64,000 bases of DNA from Hahella sp. CCB-MM4 (lineage in GTDB: Bacteria; Pseudomonadota; Gammaproteobacteria; Pseudomonadales; Oleiphilaceae). Under the pieces are notes generated by a model. The model searched no databases, was not told where the DNA came from, and saw only the letters and a list, made by a program, of their open reading frames with translations. The stretch is from assembly GCF_002260525.1 (NCBI RefSeq), contig NZ_MRYI01000005.1:124001-188000 (forward strand). The letters run 5' to 3'. Within the stretch, counting starts at the first letter, position 1. Each line of letters begins with the position of its first letter. The translations under genes and the position numbers were made by a program. Positions 25,157 to 33,762 of this stretch are shown here, one piece after another.

Positions 25157-26770
25157 TTAACGCCCAAGGTGAAACCAGGGAAAGTCCACATTGATTTGGA
25201 TAATCGAGGTGGTTCCGCTTACCTCGTTACCCACAACCAGGAGCGGCTTTCTGTTAGGGCTTTGATGTGCCGGGATAAAGGTTAATCCTTCCGGTCCAAG
25301 GTCGCCCACCAGTGGGTTAACACTATCATCGGGTAGCTGTGCATCCACCTCAAAATTGCGTGAAGTAAAGTAGTCTACAAAACTGACCCGGTACGGATTG
25401 GTAATGTCGTACACCATAATACCGCCAACCCGCTCCAGACCGATAAACGCATAGGTCTGCCCATATATCCTGCCCAGGGTGACACCTTCCGGTTCTGGTC
25501 CCTTATCGTCTGAACGGCTGTCAAAGGAGCCGTTTTCGTCATTATTGCTGTTGAAGTTTTCCGGAATTCTCTCGGCGGTGATCCTTTCGAAATCTGATCC
25601 CGAGTCGTACACCAAGCGACCATAAGCACTACGGATGGAAAAGGATCGGGCGCCATAGCTATACAGTTCGTCAAAATCACCATCGCCATCGGTATCGCCA
25701 TTGGCGGTGGTGACTTTTAGGCGGCCCAGATTCTCGCTTTCCTGCAACATCGCGGCATTGGGAAAAGCTGTCGGATCAAGGTCCAGGTCCTTTACCCGTT
25801 CCTCTTCGCTGTAGCCATCATAATCCCGGCTATCCCCTTCGTTTGCCGTCACGATATAGGTCTGGCCAAAGAAAGAGTAACTGGCAATGGAGTCCGGCAT
25901 ATACATGCCCTTTACCGGCCAATTGGTAATATTGATGCCGTCATCCTTATTGCTTGCATCCAGTTCGTTACCCGGAAGGCTATGGTCTTTGGTTCCCAGG
26001 GGCTGAATATCGATTACTTTTGCTTTTTTGATATCCACCACGGCCATAGCATTGGCTTCCTGCAGACTCACCCAGGCATAGCGCGAGTTACGGGATACGG
26101 CGATATATTCCGGCTCAAAGTCCTGCGCCACTGTAGAACCTGGCCCATACACGCGAACACCTTTGGCCTGTAAAACTTCTTTCATTCCGTTATAACGGGA
26201 GAAATCAGCGGTGCGTACCTCGGCATATTTCACCCCGTGACGCAGATCGACAATACTGACAGAGCCCTCGGGATCAACCGTGTAATCGTCATTAGGCTCG
26301 CCTTCATTAGCCACCAGTGCGTATCGGCCATTCGGCGTAAACGTCACCATATCAGGCAGCGCACCAACCGGTAAGGTGTTCAGAAGCGTCAGCGTCATAG
26401 CATCATAAAATGCCACAACCCCTGGCTCCTGCGTATTCTCGGCTTCAATGGCAACAGCGACCAGGCCTTTGTGTACCGCCACACTATTCGCACTTCCACC
26501 GAGGGCTGAGGCATCAATAGTACCAATCAACAAGGGGTGGGAAGGATCGTGAATATCCAGCACTTCAACGGCGGCAGCATCCGCGTTTACTTTGAAAATA
26601 CGCTGGTTACGGGAATCGTAGGCAACGATCTCAGCGGCACCTTCATCAAACACACCAGTCTGATGCTGGCCCAATAACTCTAGAGAAACTATCGGCTGAA
26701 AAAAATGCTGTGCGCTTGCACCTGTGGACACAACCAGGCCCAATGCAATCGCTAATGCGTGCAACTTCAT
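25157..26770 (-). CDS. Secreted beta-propeller protein, choice-of-anchor I type
   Basis: 537 residues with a signal peptide (ends TGASA-QH at about residue 20). The mature protein is built of repeated four-strand blades resembling LVIVD/YncE-like propellers: VEVLDIHDP, VVAFYDAMTL, VSIVDLRHG, AVVDIKKAKV, MVYDITNP. Acidic Ca-binding-like stretches (NGDTDGDGDFDEL, SNNDENGSFDSRSDDKG) suggest calcium loops. Homologues of this choice-of-anchor I class are extracellular or periplasmic, some annotated as phosphatase-like, but no enzymatic residues can be claimed. No anchor is visible at the C-terminus. AGAGGGGA lies upstream of the ATG. Single-gene unit. Confidence 0.8.
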   Translation of the reverse strand: MKLHALAIALGLVVSTGASAQHFFQPIVSLELLGQHQTGVFDEGAAEIVAYDSRNQRIFKVNADAAAVEVLDIHDPSHPLLIGTIDASALGGSANSVAVHKGLVAVAIEAENTQEPGVVAFYDAMTLTLLNTLPVGALPDMVTFTPNGRYALVANEGEPNDDYTVDPEGSVSIVDLRHGVKYAEVRTADFSRYNGMKEVLQAKGVRVYGPGSTVAQDFEPEYIAVSRNSRYAWVSLQEANAMAVVDIKKAKVIDIQPLGTKDHSLPGNELDASNKDDGINITNWPVKGMYMPDSIASYSFFGQTYIVTANEGDSRDYDGYSEEERVKDLDLDPTAFPNAAMLQESENLGRLKVTTANGDTDGDGDFDELYSYGARSFSIRSAYGRLVYDSGSDFERITAERIPENFNSNNDENGSFDSRSDDKGPEPEGVTLGRIYGQTYAFIGLERVGGIMVYDITNPYRVSFVDYFTSRNFEVDAQLPDDSVNPLVGDLGPEGLTFIPAHQSPNRKPLLVVGNEVSGTTSIIQINVDFPWFHLGR

Positions 26771-26880
26771 GTGGAATCCCCTCTGTCACTTCTTATTGGT
26801 GGGTTAAGTGGTGAGTCAAATAGGAGACCCTATCGCTTCTGTATGAAGGTTTTATTGCAGGATAAGCAGTGAGGTGCCTG

Positions 26881-27201
26881 TCAGTGAAGCCTGTGAGGTT
26901 CAATTATGATCTCTTGAACCTGCATACCGAGGAGTGTCACATAACCACGGTAACGCTCTTCTCCCGTTGAGGAAAATTCGAAACCATAGACCCGATACAC
27001 TCTAGCCTGGCCGCTCGTAGTACGCTTTAACTTGATAGATCGCAGGGCAACATTCTGATCCAGGAACTGCAGATCCAGTTCCTCGCAACGTTTTCTTACG
27101 GCGGCCAACGCCCGTTCCTTGACCTTGAATCCATGCCACCATATCCCACCAATACTGGCGATCACAGTGAGCCAGACCACATCCATTAATTCGATATACA
27201 T
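26881..27201 (-). CDS. DUF3301 domain protein
   Basis: 106 residues: one N-terminal membrane helix (about 8-24, DVVWLTVIASIGGIWW) followed by a cytoplasmic domain with the DUF3301 pattern AVRKRCEELDLQFLDQNVAL and YRVYGFEFSSTGEERYRGYVTLLG. Function is not known for the family, which is widespread in marine gammaproteobacteria. It is the next gene after the photolyase on the same strand, separated by 67 bases, so the two may be cotranscribed. Confidence 0.85.
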   Translation of the reverse strand: MYIELMDVVWLTVIASIGGIWWHGFKVKERALAAVRKRCEELDLQFLDQNVALRSIKLKRTTSGQARVYRVYGFEFSSTGEERYRGYVTLLGMQVQEIIIEPHRLH

Positions 27202-27268
27202 AGAAAACTGTCGCTAGCTACCGCCTTATCATTTGGCTGGCTACTGTAGCAGATCAATCGCAGCCTGG

Positions 27269-28825
27269 TCATGTATAGCGTTTTCGCAACGATTCTGCCT
27301 GCCGGCGAATGGCTGACATCTCACCTTCGGATTTCCGCAGCAAGTTAGAATACTGGAACTTCATACGATGGTTCTCGCGAATGACTTCCCGATGGCGGTC
27401 AAGAAAATCCCAGTAAAGCGTAGTGATGGGGCACGCCTTCTCACCGGTAGCCTGCTTGGGGTTATAACGGCAATGCCGACAATAATTACTCATCTTCTGA
27501 ATATAGTTACCGGACGCTGCGTAGGGTTTTGTGGCAAGAAAGCCCCCATCGGCATACTGACTCATCCCCAGCACATTCGGCACCGAAACCCAATCCACTG
27601 CATCCGCATACATAGACATGTGCCATTCATGCACCTTCCAGGGATTCACTCCCAACAACATGGAAAACAAGCCTAAAACCATTAAACGCTGAATGTGATG
27701 GGCATAGGCATGGTCCACCAATTGCTGGAGACAGGCTTGTAGACAACGCATATCGGTCTCGGCAGTCCACATAAACGCAGGCATATCCTGATGAGCCTTC
27801 AAGGCATTCTGGTGCTCATAGTCCGGCATTTTCAGCCAATACACTCCCCTCACATATTCCCGCCAGCCCAGGACCTGACGAACAAAACCCTCAACCGAAT
27901 TTAACGGGGCTTTACCGGAATAGTAGGACGCCACAGCAGCATCTATGACTTCCCGGGGATCAAGCAAATGCAGGTTCAACACACAGGTTAAACGGCTGTG
28001 ATACAGATAGGGATGACCCGTTACCATGGCATCCTGATAACGCCCAAAATCCGGTAATCGATGGGTAATAAAATCCTCCAGCGATTCAAGTGCCTGCCGG
28101 CGTGTTACCGGATAATCGAAAAAATCCAGGTGACCGGGGCTGTCAGCATATCTCTGCTCAACCAACCGGATCACATCACAGGTGATCTGATCAGGATTAA
28201 ACGTCCGCATCTTAGGCACATTCTCAGGGCCCTCTTTGCCGAATGATTCACGATTATCCTTATCATAGTTCCACCGGCCACCCTCAGGTTCGTCTCCCTG
28301 CATAAGAATTCCGTAGCGCCGTCTCATCGTACGATAGAAGCGCTCAAGCAGGAGCGATTCCTGATCCTTTGCGAACGCCTTAAACTCGTCTATGGAACAC
28401 ATGAAATGGTCGTCTGTAACAACTTTTAGAGGAACCGATAGAGCTTTCAAAGATTGCTTGAGGGTATTGAGAACACGATAGTCCCCAGGTTCGGTCACCA
28501 AGACCTGTTGTGGATGACAACAGAACACGCAACGCTCAATTTCACCGGCAAAGGAGTGGGTATTTTCCTGATCTTCCAGCTCCGTGTAGAAGACGCGGAA
28601 ACCTTTCTTCCTCAATGCCTCACGAAAGTGGCGCATGGCAGAGAAAAACAATGCCAGACGAATTTTATGCTGGGGAATATAAGTAGCTTCATGGTCCACT
28701 TCCATCATGAGAATCGCATCCAGCTCTTTATCCAGTTCACTGAATGCTGCTGTTTCCATTGATAGTTGATCGCCAAAAACGACGTGTAGATTTCGAATGA
28801 ATTTATCGGATGGTGGGTGATTCAT
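27269..28825 (-). CDS. phrB: Fe-S type cryptochrome/photolyase (PhrB-like)
   Basis: 518 residues. N-terminal photolyase-related domain (HVVFGDQLS ... EVDHEATYIPQHKIRLALFFSAMRHF) binds the antenna pigment; the C-terminal half is the FAD-binding helical domain. The FeS-BCP subgroup is indicated by cysteines in MRCLQAC and in the closing cluster YCRHCRY ... KACP, which ligate a [4Fe-4S] cluster as in Agrobacterium PhrB, a (6-4) photolyase. GRWNYDKDNR, WREYVRGVYWLKMPDY and HHIQRLMVLGLFSMLLGVNP are further signatures (each partly quoted). AGGAGT precedes the ATG. Light-driven DNA repair fits a surface-water lifestyle. Confidence 0.92.
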   Translation of the reverse strand: MNHPPSDKFIRNLHVVFGDQLSMETAAFSELDKELDAILMMEVDHEATYIPQHKIRLALFFSAMRHFREALRKKGFRVFYTELEDQENTHSFAGEIERCVFCCHPQQVLVTEPGDYRVLNTLKQSLKALSVPLKVVTDDHFMCSIDEFKAFAKDQESLLLERFYRTMRRRYGILMQGDEPEGGRWNYDKDNRESFGKEGPENVPKMRTFNPDQITCDVIRLVEQRYADSPGHLDFFDYPVTRRQALESLEDFITHRLPDFGRYQDAMVTGHPYLYHSRLTCVLNLHLLDPREVIDAAVASYYSGKAPLNSVEGFVRQVLGWREYVRGVYWLKMPDYEHQNALKAHQDMPAFMWTAETDMRCLQACLQQLVDHAYAHHIQRLMVLGLFSMLLGVNPWKVHEWHMSMYADAVDWVSVPNVLGMSQYADGGFLATKPYAASGNYIQKMSNYCRHCRYNPKQATGEKACPITTLYWDFLDRHREVIRENHRMKFQYSNLLRKSEGEMSAIRRQAESLRKRYT

Positions 28826-28963
28826 CTTGACTCCTGCTTACTGACTAATGGGTTTACGCAAGAGCCTGGCATTTAGGTTCACCCCGGAAATCATGACTGG
28901 ACATGTAGCAAGGACTGCGACAAGCGCAGCCCTGAACCAATACTCTCTTTGTTCCTCGTAAGC

Positions 28964-29530
28964 CTATACCTCATAGGGTTCCATTTGCCTGGCCTGCTTC
29001 AAATGCCGCCCCCACCAACTTAATTGAGCCAACATTCGCGACATGGCACTTTCGGCACGTTCAGGTTTTCTGAGCTTTCCGTTCTCATCAAACTGCTCCC
29101 AAGCCGAAGCGAAGCTCACGGAATCCCGCACGCTCACTCCATGCAGCTCCACAAACACCTGACGCATATGTTCCACCGCACGCAGCCCCCCGGAAATTCC
29201 ACCATAGCTGACAAAGCCCACAGGCTTCGCCCGCCATTCGGCCTTGGCAGAATCAACCACAACCTTCAGTGCCGCCGGATAGCTATGGTTATATTCGGGA
29301 ACCACGACGACAAATGCATCAGCCTGCTGCAACTTATCTCTGTAGCTCTGCGCCGAGTGATCAGATCCGCCAGGGAGTCCGGGGATATTCAGATGCAATG
29401 GATCGATCACCTCAGGCGCTGCCTGAAAATACCGTTCCACCTCGGCAGCCGCCCAGGCGGCCACCGTATCGCAAAATCGTTGTTCCCGGATACTACCGAG
29501 GATCATGGCAATGTTCAGGCTCTGGTCCAT
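28964..29530 (-). CDS. NADPH-dependent FMN reductase
   Basis: 188 residues with a flavodoxin-like fold: phosphate-binding loop GSIREQRFCDTV near the N-terminus, PEYNHSYPAALKVVVDSAK (isoalloxazine contact region) and SYGGISGGLRA. Such enzymes reduce FMN, quinones or azo compounds using NAD(P)H. The ATG at 29530 has GGAGG 5 bases upstream; an upstream GTG at 29557 would overlap the preceding gene. It follows the VOC gene with about 23 bases between, so they form an operon opposite the Fe-S type regulator, suggesting electrophile or quinone detoxification. Confidence 0.9.
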   Translation of the reverse strand: MDQSLNIAMILGSIREQRFCDTVAAWAAAEVERYFQAAPEVIDPLHLNIPGLPGGSDHSAQSYRDKLQQADAFVVVVPEYNHSYPAALKVVVDSAKAEWRAKPVGFVSYGGISGGLRAVEHMRQVFVELHGVSVRDSVSFASAWEQFDENGKLRKPERAESAMSRMLAQLSWWGRHLKQARQMEPYEV

Positions 29531-29553
29531 TTCGGCCTCCAAACCATTAATCA

Positions 29554-29973
29554 TCACGCTTGCTGCTCGTAGTAATTGCGTTCCTCAGATTTCTCACTGA
29601 GATACTGCACAAACTCCCATTCAATGCCATTTGGATCGTAATAATAGGCCCGTCGACGATATGGGTGAGCATCACTTTCATAGCCTGAATAGCCTTTCTC
29701 TTTAAACCGGCAGAGAATTCCATCCAGATCTTCCACCACCATCCCCACATGATTAATCCCGTCATTGAGATAGCGAGTGCCGGTTTCACTCAAATGGTCA
29801 TCACATTGCTGCAGAGCGAAATAAAAGCTCTCGTTACCAAAATGAACCCACTTACCAGGTTGATTCCACAGCTTTCCTTCCCCCCGCAGCTCAAAATCAG
29901 GAAAAGCCGTTTTCAGAAATTCCATGGTTTTCTGAGCATTTTCTACGGTGATATTTGCATGTTCCAGATACAT
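29554..29973 (-). CDS. VOC-family (glyoxalase/dioxygenase fold) protein
   Basis: 139 residues, a two-module VOC protein. It begins MYLEHANITVENAQKTMEF, with His in the first metal-ligand position, then INHVGMVVEDLDGI for the second module and a closing YYYDPNGIEWEFVQY with the expected Glu ligand. The ATG at 29973 has AGAGG upstream; the earlier GTG at 29994 is not needed. Substrate unknown. First gene of the unit with the FMN reductase; the palindromes in front of it are likely bound by the divergent regulator. Confidence 0.88.
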   Translation of the reverse strand: MYLEHANITVENAQKTMEFLKTAFPDFELRGEGKLWNQPGKWVHFGNESFYFALQQCDDHLSETGTRYLNDGINHVGMVVEDLDGILCRFKEKGYSGYESDAHPYRRRAYYYDPNGIEWEFVQYLSEKSEERNYYEQQA

Positions 29974-30032
29974 GATTGTGTCCTCTTTGTTCACTGTTAT
30001 TGCTTTGTTTGATCCCGATATTGCTTACCACA

Positions 30033-30111
30033 AATTAGTAAAGCATTTACTTTACTAATTAAAACTTTACTCCTGAAAACCACAATTAGTAAAGCTATCG
30101 CTTTCTTAAAT
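30033..30111. promoter_or_regulatory. Twin operators between VOC gene and Fe-S type regulator
   Basis: Site 1 is a perfect 11-bp inverted repeat AATTAGTAAAG (30033-30043) / CTTTACTAATT (30050-30060) with a 6-base gap. Site 2 repeats the left arm exactly (30084-30094), with the same 6-base gap and a diverged right arm CTTTCTTAAAT (30101-30111). The centres are 51 bp apart. They lie in the divergent promoter region and most likely bind the adjacent regulator. Confidence 0.8.
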
Positions 30112-30162
30112 TTTAGCTATGACGTTATACTGGGCTCTGTTGAAACCCATGGGAGAAATGTT

Positions 30163-30795
30163 TTGAGTTCTCAGGAAGACAGTGCAGAAAGAATTCTCTA
30201 CCTGATCAAATCCCGAGGCCCTGCCAGTGCCAAAGAACTCAGCAGCTGGCTGGGCATGACCACGATGGGCGCACGTCAGCACATTGCCCGTCTGGAACAG
30301 GAACGACTGCTTTACAGCCGTGAAGAAAAGCAGCCCCGGGGTCGTCCGCTGGCAAAATGGTATTTGTCGGAAAAGGCTCAGGCTCGTTTTCCTGACAGCC
30401 ATGCCAATCTCACGGTGGATCTGATTGCTTCCACACGGGAGGTCTTTGGCGAAGAAGGATTAGACAAGCTGATTGAAGTGCGGAATCGCAAGCAACTGCA
30501 AAGCTATCTGGCCATACTGACACCAATCAAAGATGCCTTTCAGCGTCTTGAAAAGCTGGCAGAGCTACGCTCCGCCGAAGGCTATATGGCCAAAGCAAAA
30601 GAAGTAAGCGATTACTACCTTCTTATCGAAAACCATTGCCCGATTTGCGTGGCAGCCCGACAATGTCAGGGCCTGTGCCGAACAGAGCTGGAGAACTTTC
30701 AGCATTGCTTTGAGGGGGTGGCAACGGTAGAACGAACCGACCACATTATCGAAGGTGCACGGCGTTGCTGCTATCGAGTCGTCCCATTAAGCTGA
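30163..30795 (+). CDS. HTH regulator with C-terminal cysteine cluster (SufR-like)
   Basis: 210 residues. A DeoR/ArsR-like winged helix (about 8-75, KELSSWLGMTTMGARQHIARLE) precedes a helical domain and a cysteine-rich end: Cys159-x2-Cys162-x5-Cys168-x3-Cys172, then Cys202-Cys203 in GARRCCYRV. That pattern is characteristic of SufR-type iron-sulfur regulators, which change DNA binding with cluster state. The start is TTG with GGGAG 7 bases upstream; the nearby ATGs are out of frame. It is divergent from the VOC and FMN-reductase genes across two palindromes, pointing to redox or electrophile sensing. Confidence 0.88.
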   Translation: MSSQEDSAERILYLIKSRGPASAKELSSWLGMTTMGARQHIARLEQERLLYSREEKQPRGRPLAKWYLSEKAQARFPDSHANLTVDLIASTREVFGEEGLDKLIEVRNRKQLQSYLAILTPIKDAFQRLEKLAELRSAEGYMAKAKEVSDYYLLIENHCPICVAARQCQGLCRTELENFQHCFEGVATVERTDHIIEGARRCCYRVVPLS

Positions 30796-30821
30796 GGGTA
30801 TCTTGATTCTGGTAACCGGTG

Positions 30822-31100
30822 ATGACAGGTTGGTATAGGAAAAACCTGGGAGACGCACTACTCGCTGATGTAGCCCTCTCAGAGATACAAACGAAAGCTT
30901 GCGACATGCTTCAGCAGACTCAATCGCAAGAGGAAGCTCCCGTATATTATCGTCATGAATCGGAGGGTCGACTCCACTGCGAGTTGATTGTTTACTTTTC
31001 TCCAGCAGCAGAACAACTTGCCAGAGCTTTTGAGGCGATTCCCTGCTCGCCCCCTTCACTATCGGGAATGAGCCGACTCGAAACGGTCAGTAAGCGTTAA
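30822..31100 (+). CDS. Hypothetical small protein downstream of the Fe-S regulator
   Basis: 92 residues starting MTGWYRKNLGDALLADVALS, no signal peptide or membrane helix, no recognised motif; a central cysteine follows GRLH and the end is Ser/Pro rich (PCSPPSLSGMSRLE). It starts 27 bases after the regulator stop on the same strand, so the two may share a transcript. Its last 4 bases overlap the convergent Na/Pi cotransporter gene. The composition looks coding, but the function is unknown. Confidence 0.6.
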   Translation: MTGWYRKNLGDALLADVALSEIQTKACDMLQQTQSQEEAPVYYRHESEGRLHCELIVYFSPAAEQLARAFEAIPCSPPSLSGMSRLETVSKR

Positions 31101-32644
31101 CTTCCCATGTCCAGCAATAGACGAACTGCTTTAATCTGTTGTTCTTGTAAACGCTTGTATTGACTCAAGCGCTGCAGGAGCTGGTTCATCTTGGACAGCC
31201 CCAACCGCCCTTCCATGGCTGAATCCAACAGCCGTTGTTTCAACCTCTGATATGAGTCATCGGCATCCTTACTGGTTCCCAACATATCCAAGGGTTCCAG
31301 ATTGGAGGGGAAAGCATGATTGACCAACCAATCATTAAGCTGAGTCATCAGCTCAGCCTGAACCGTCGGCTCCTTGCGCAATGAATCCATGGTTTCCAGC
31401 AGGTTATAGGCATACTGAACTACCTGCAAAGCATCCGGAATCTGGTTTGCCATCGATGCGGACAAGGGCTGCTGAAGCAGATTGCTGATGTATTGATTAA
31501 TCTCATCAAGCAATTCCCTTAAGGCATTACGGGTTTCTTCAGTCACTTTGTCCTCGGGATTCAATAACGAGGCACGTATATGCGCTGACAACAAACCCTG
31601 GAAGCGTTCAAGCTCCATGCGCACCGCACGGAAGGCCAGATCGGGGACCACCGAAGCATTTTTATCGATATGCTTCAGTGACAACACTTTTCCGCCACGC
31701 TGAAAGCGGGTTTTGAGCCAGCGGATCATGGGCGTTCCCAACGGCCACATCAGGGCAACTCCAAGTAGGTTGAACAGAGAGTGGAACGCCGCCAGAAATA
31801 CCGCAGGATTTTCCGCCTGACTTTCACCTTTCAATAATTCCGTCACTGCCCACATAAACAGGGGTAGCAACAGCAAAGCTACCAAACCGGTGATGAGATT
31901 GAACAGGACGTGGGCAACCGATAATCGTTTGGCACTGGCGGTCGCCCCGAAAGAAGCCAGAATGGCCGTTGAAGTGGTTCCGATATTGGCACCGATCACC
32001 GCCGCTGCCCCTGCTTCCAACGGAAGTAAGTGTCCGGCTATCGCCGTCAGGATCACCGCAATGGCCGCACTGGAGGACTGCATCAGTACCGTGAGTATGG
32101 CCCCGACCACCACCATCCAGAGCAAGTAAAAACTTCCATCAGCGGTAAGGCCATCACTGATTCCCGCGCCTAAACCTTCAAACGCAGATTTCATGATATC
32201 AATCCCCAGGAACAGTAAACCAAATCCTGCAATCGCAGTACCGATCGCTCTGTGGCGATTGGACTTCAGCATCAAATGGAGAAAAGCGCCCACTCCCACC
32301 AACGGCAGAGCATAAGCATCAATCTTGATACTGAATCCCAGCAACGCCACCAGCCAGGCAGTTAGCGTGGTGCCGACATTACTGCCGAATATCACCCATA
32401 CGGCATGATCAAATACCAACAGTCCTGCATTGACGAATCCCAGTGCTGCCACCGTGACAGCGCTTGATGACTGGACCAGAGCCGTTATGGAAAGCCCACT
32501 GACCAAGGCTCTCCATCTCGTGGATGTCCAACGACCGAGCATAATTTCCAGCGCTGGGCCTGCCGCCAGCTTCAATCCATCAGTGAGTAGTGTCATCCCC
32601 AGGAGGAACAGTCCGATTCCACCGATAAATTGTCCTATCACCAT
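31097..32644 (-). CDS. Na+/phosphate cotransporter family protein (NptA/PhoU fusion)
   Basis: 515 residues. The first about 300 residues form the membrane domain with duplicated Na/Pi repeats, each containing the QSSSA motif (ALVQSSSAVTVAALGFVNAGLL near residue 55 and LMQSSSAAIAVILTAIAGH near 185), and GSNVGTT / GANIGTT motifs. The last 170 residues are a helical PhoU-like cytoplasmic domain. The protein probably moves phosphate with sodium and may be a low-affinity or export system. It stands alone; no pho genes or Pho box were noticed. Confidence 0.92.
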   Translation of the reverse strand: MVIGQFIGGIGLFLLGMTLLTDGLKLAAGPALEIMLGRWTSTRWRALVSGLSITALVQSSSAVTVAALGFVNAGLLVFDHAVWVIFGSNVGTTLTAWLVALLGFSIKIDAYALPLVGVGAFLHLMLKSNRHRAIGTAIAGFGLLFLGIDIMKSAFEGLGAGISDGLTADGSFYLLWMVVVGAILTVLMQSSSAAIAVILTAIAGHLLPLEAGAAAVIGANIGTTSTAILASFGATASAKRLSVAHVLFNLITGLVALLLLPLFMWAVTELLKGESQAENPAVFLAAFHSLFNLLGVALMWPLGTPMIRWLKTRFQRGGKVLSLKHIDKNASVVPDLAFRAVRMELERFQGLLSAHIRASLLNPEDKVTEETRNALRELLDEINQYISNLLQQPLSASMANQIPDALQVVQYAYNLLETMDSLRKEPTVQAELMTQLNDWLVNHAFPSNLEPLDMLGTSKDADDSYQRLKQRLLDSAMEGRLGLSKMNQLLQRLSQYKRLQEQQIKAVRLLLDMGS

Positions 32645-32769
32645 AATGAGCCCACTAATTTGATTCGCAGTCTATGTTCGAAATTTCAATATCCAGCACT
32701 GTCTGGTCAGGATAATGACTGAATTTTGGACCATAATTTACTCAGAACCTACAGATAAAGCGGTCTTCC

Positions 32770-33561
32770 ATGATTCCCCATAATCAACGCTGCCCTATGT
32801 ATGCTGCTTTGATCATATCTGCATTTTTAATGTTACAGGTACCGGCTACCTTTGGAGCCTGCAGCAAACTTATGCGCTGGAATGACGATCCACCGTATAG
32901 TTTTTCCAGCCCGGATAACCCCGGTAAAGTCCAGGGAATCAGTGTTGAAACTGCCAAAAAGGTCTTTCAACAAATGGAATGCGAGCTAAGGTTTATCAAA
33001 ATGCCTTGGGCACGTGGGCTGCAGGAGTTAAGAGTAGGCCGGATAGACCTCATCAGCGGTGCATATAAAACGGCTGAAAGAGAAGTATATGCCAACTATT
33101 CCCAAGTGGGCTTATCCTCGCCCAACATTCTCTTTGTCAGGACGAAGGATGCGGCCACCCTGCCCTGGACCCGACTGGAACAGCTTTCCGGCACCAAATT
33201 TCGGCTGGGAGTGCAAATCAATGTTTCCTACAGTTCTGAGTTTGATCGGCTCAAATCAACCCCGGACTTTTTCAAGATAATGGTCCCACAGAGCGACCGG
33301 GAGGTCCTCTGGAAGATGCTGGCCCTGAATCGGATTGACGGTGTCATCGCGGATGAAGTCACCGGGATACTGGAAATCAAACAGCTTGGCCTGGCAAAGG
33401 AGATTAAGGCATCCTCGCTGGTGGTTTCCCAAAAGCCGGCATATTTCGCCTTTTCAAAACAGACCACTATGTCCGAATTCGTCGCTGAATTTGACAGGCA
33501 ACTACAGCAACTGATCGACGATGGCGAGTATCAAGCCATCGTTGAGCACTATCTGAAATAG
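32770..33561 (+). CDS. Orphan periplasmic binding protein (family 3-like)
   Basis: 263 residues with a signal peptide (ATFGA-CS). The solute-binding fold is recognisable from WNDDPPYSF, GISVETAKKVFQQMECELRFIKMPWARGLQEL and the final FDRQLQQLIDDGEYQAIVEHYL helix. The mature Cys pair in ACSKL and MECEL may form a disulfide. Two ATGs (32770, 32797) are possible starts; the second gives a more compact signal peptide but neither has a good ribosome site. No permease or ATPase is adjacent. Proteins of this kind in marine bacteria are often stand-alone sensors. Ligand unknown. Confidence 0.78.
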   Translation: MIPHNQRCPMYAALIISAFLMLQVPATFGACSKLMRWNDDPPYSFSSPDNPGKVQGISVETAKKVFQQMECELRFIKMPWARGLQELRVGRIDLISGAYKTAEREVYANYSQVGLSSPNILFVRTKDAATLPWTRLEQLSGTKFRLGVQINVSYSSEFDRLKSTPDFFKIMVPQSDREVLWKMLALNRIDGVIADEVTGILEIKQLGLAKEIKASSLVVSQKPAYFAFSKQTTMSEFVAEFDRQLQQLIDDGEYQAIVEHYLK

Positions 33562-33676
33562 ATTTATCCACAGTATCCGGCACAAAGGTTATGCCGCCAC
33601 CTAAAGCTCTTATTCGAGATAGATCAATTGATTGAATTAAAGTGTCTGGTCGAAGTGCATTACCCGGTCAACATAA

Positions 33677-33758
33677 AGCACTTGGTATAAATAGCACTTA
33701 ATAGAAATAGCGCGTGTTATAAGTTGAGCACCTGTTCGAATTAGCATCAGCCCGGCTA
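33677..33758. repeat. Five-copy 16-18 bp tandem repeat before the AraC gene
   Basis: Copies start at 33677, 33693, 33709, 33727 and 33743 (16, 16, 18, 16, 16 bases), each beginning AGC with A/G next; the first two read AGCACTT-x3-TA-x-AAAT. The array ends 4 bases before the AraC start codon, so it forms the 5' leader and could contain or disrupt the promoter. Confidence 0.85.
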
Positions 33759-33762
33759 TACT

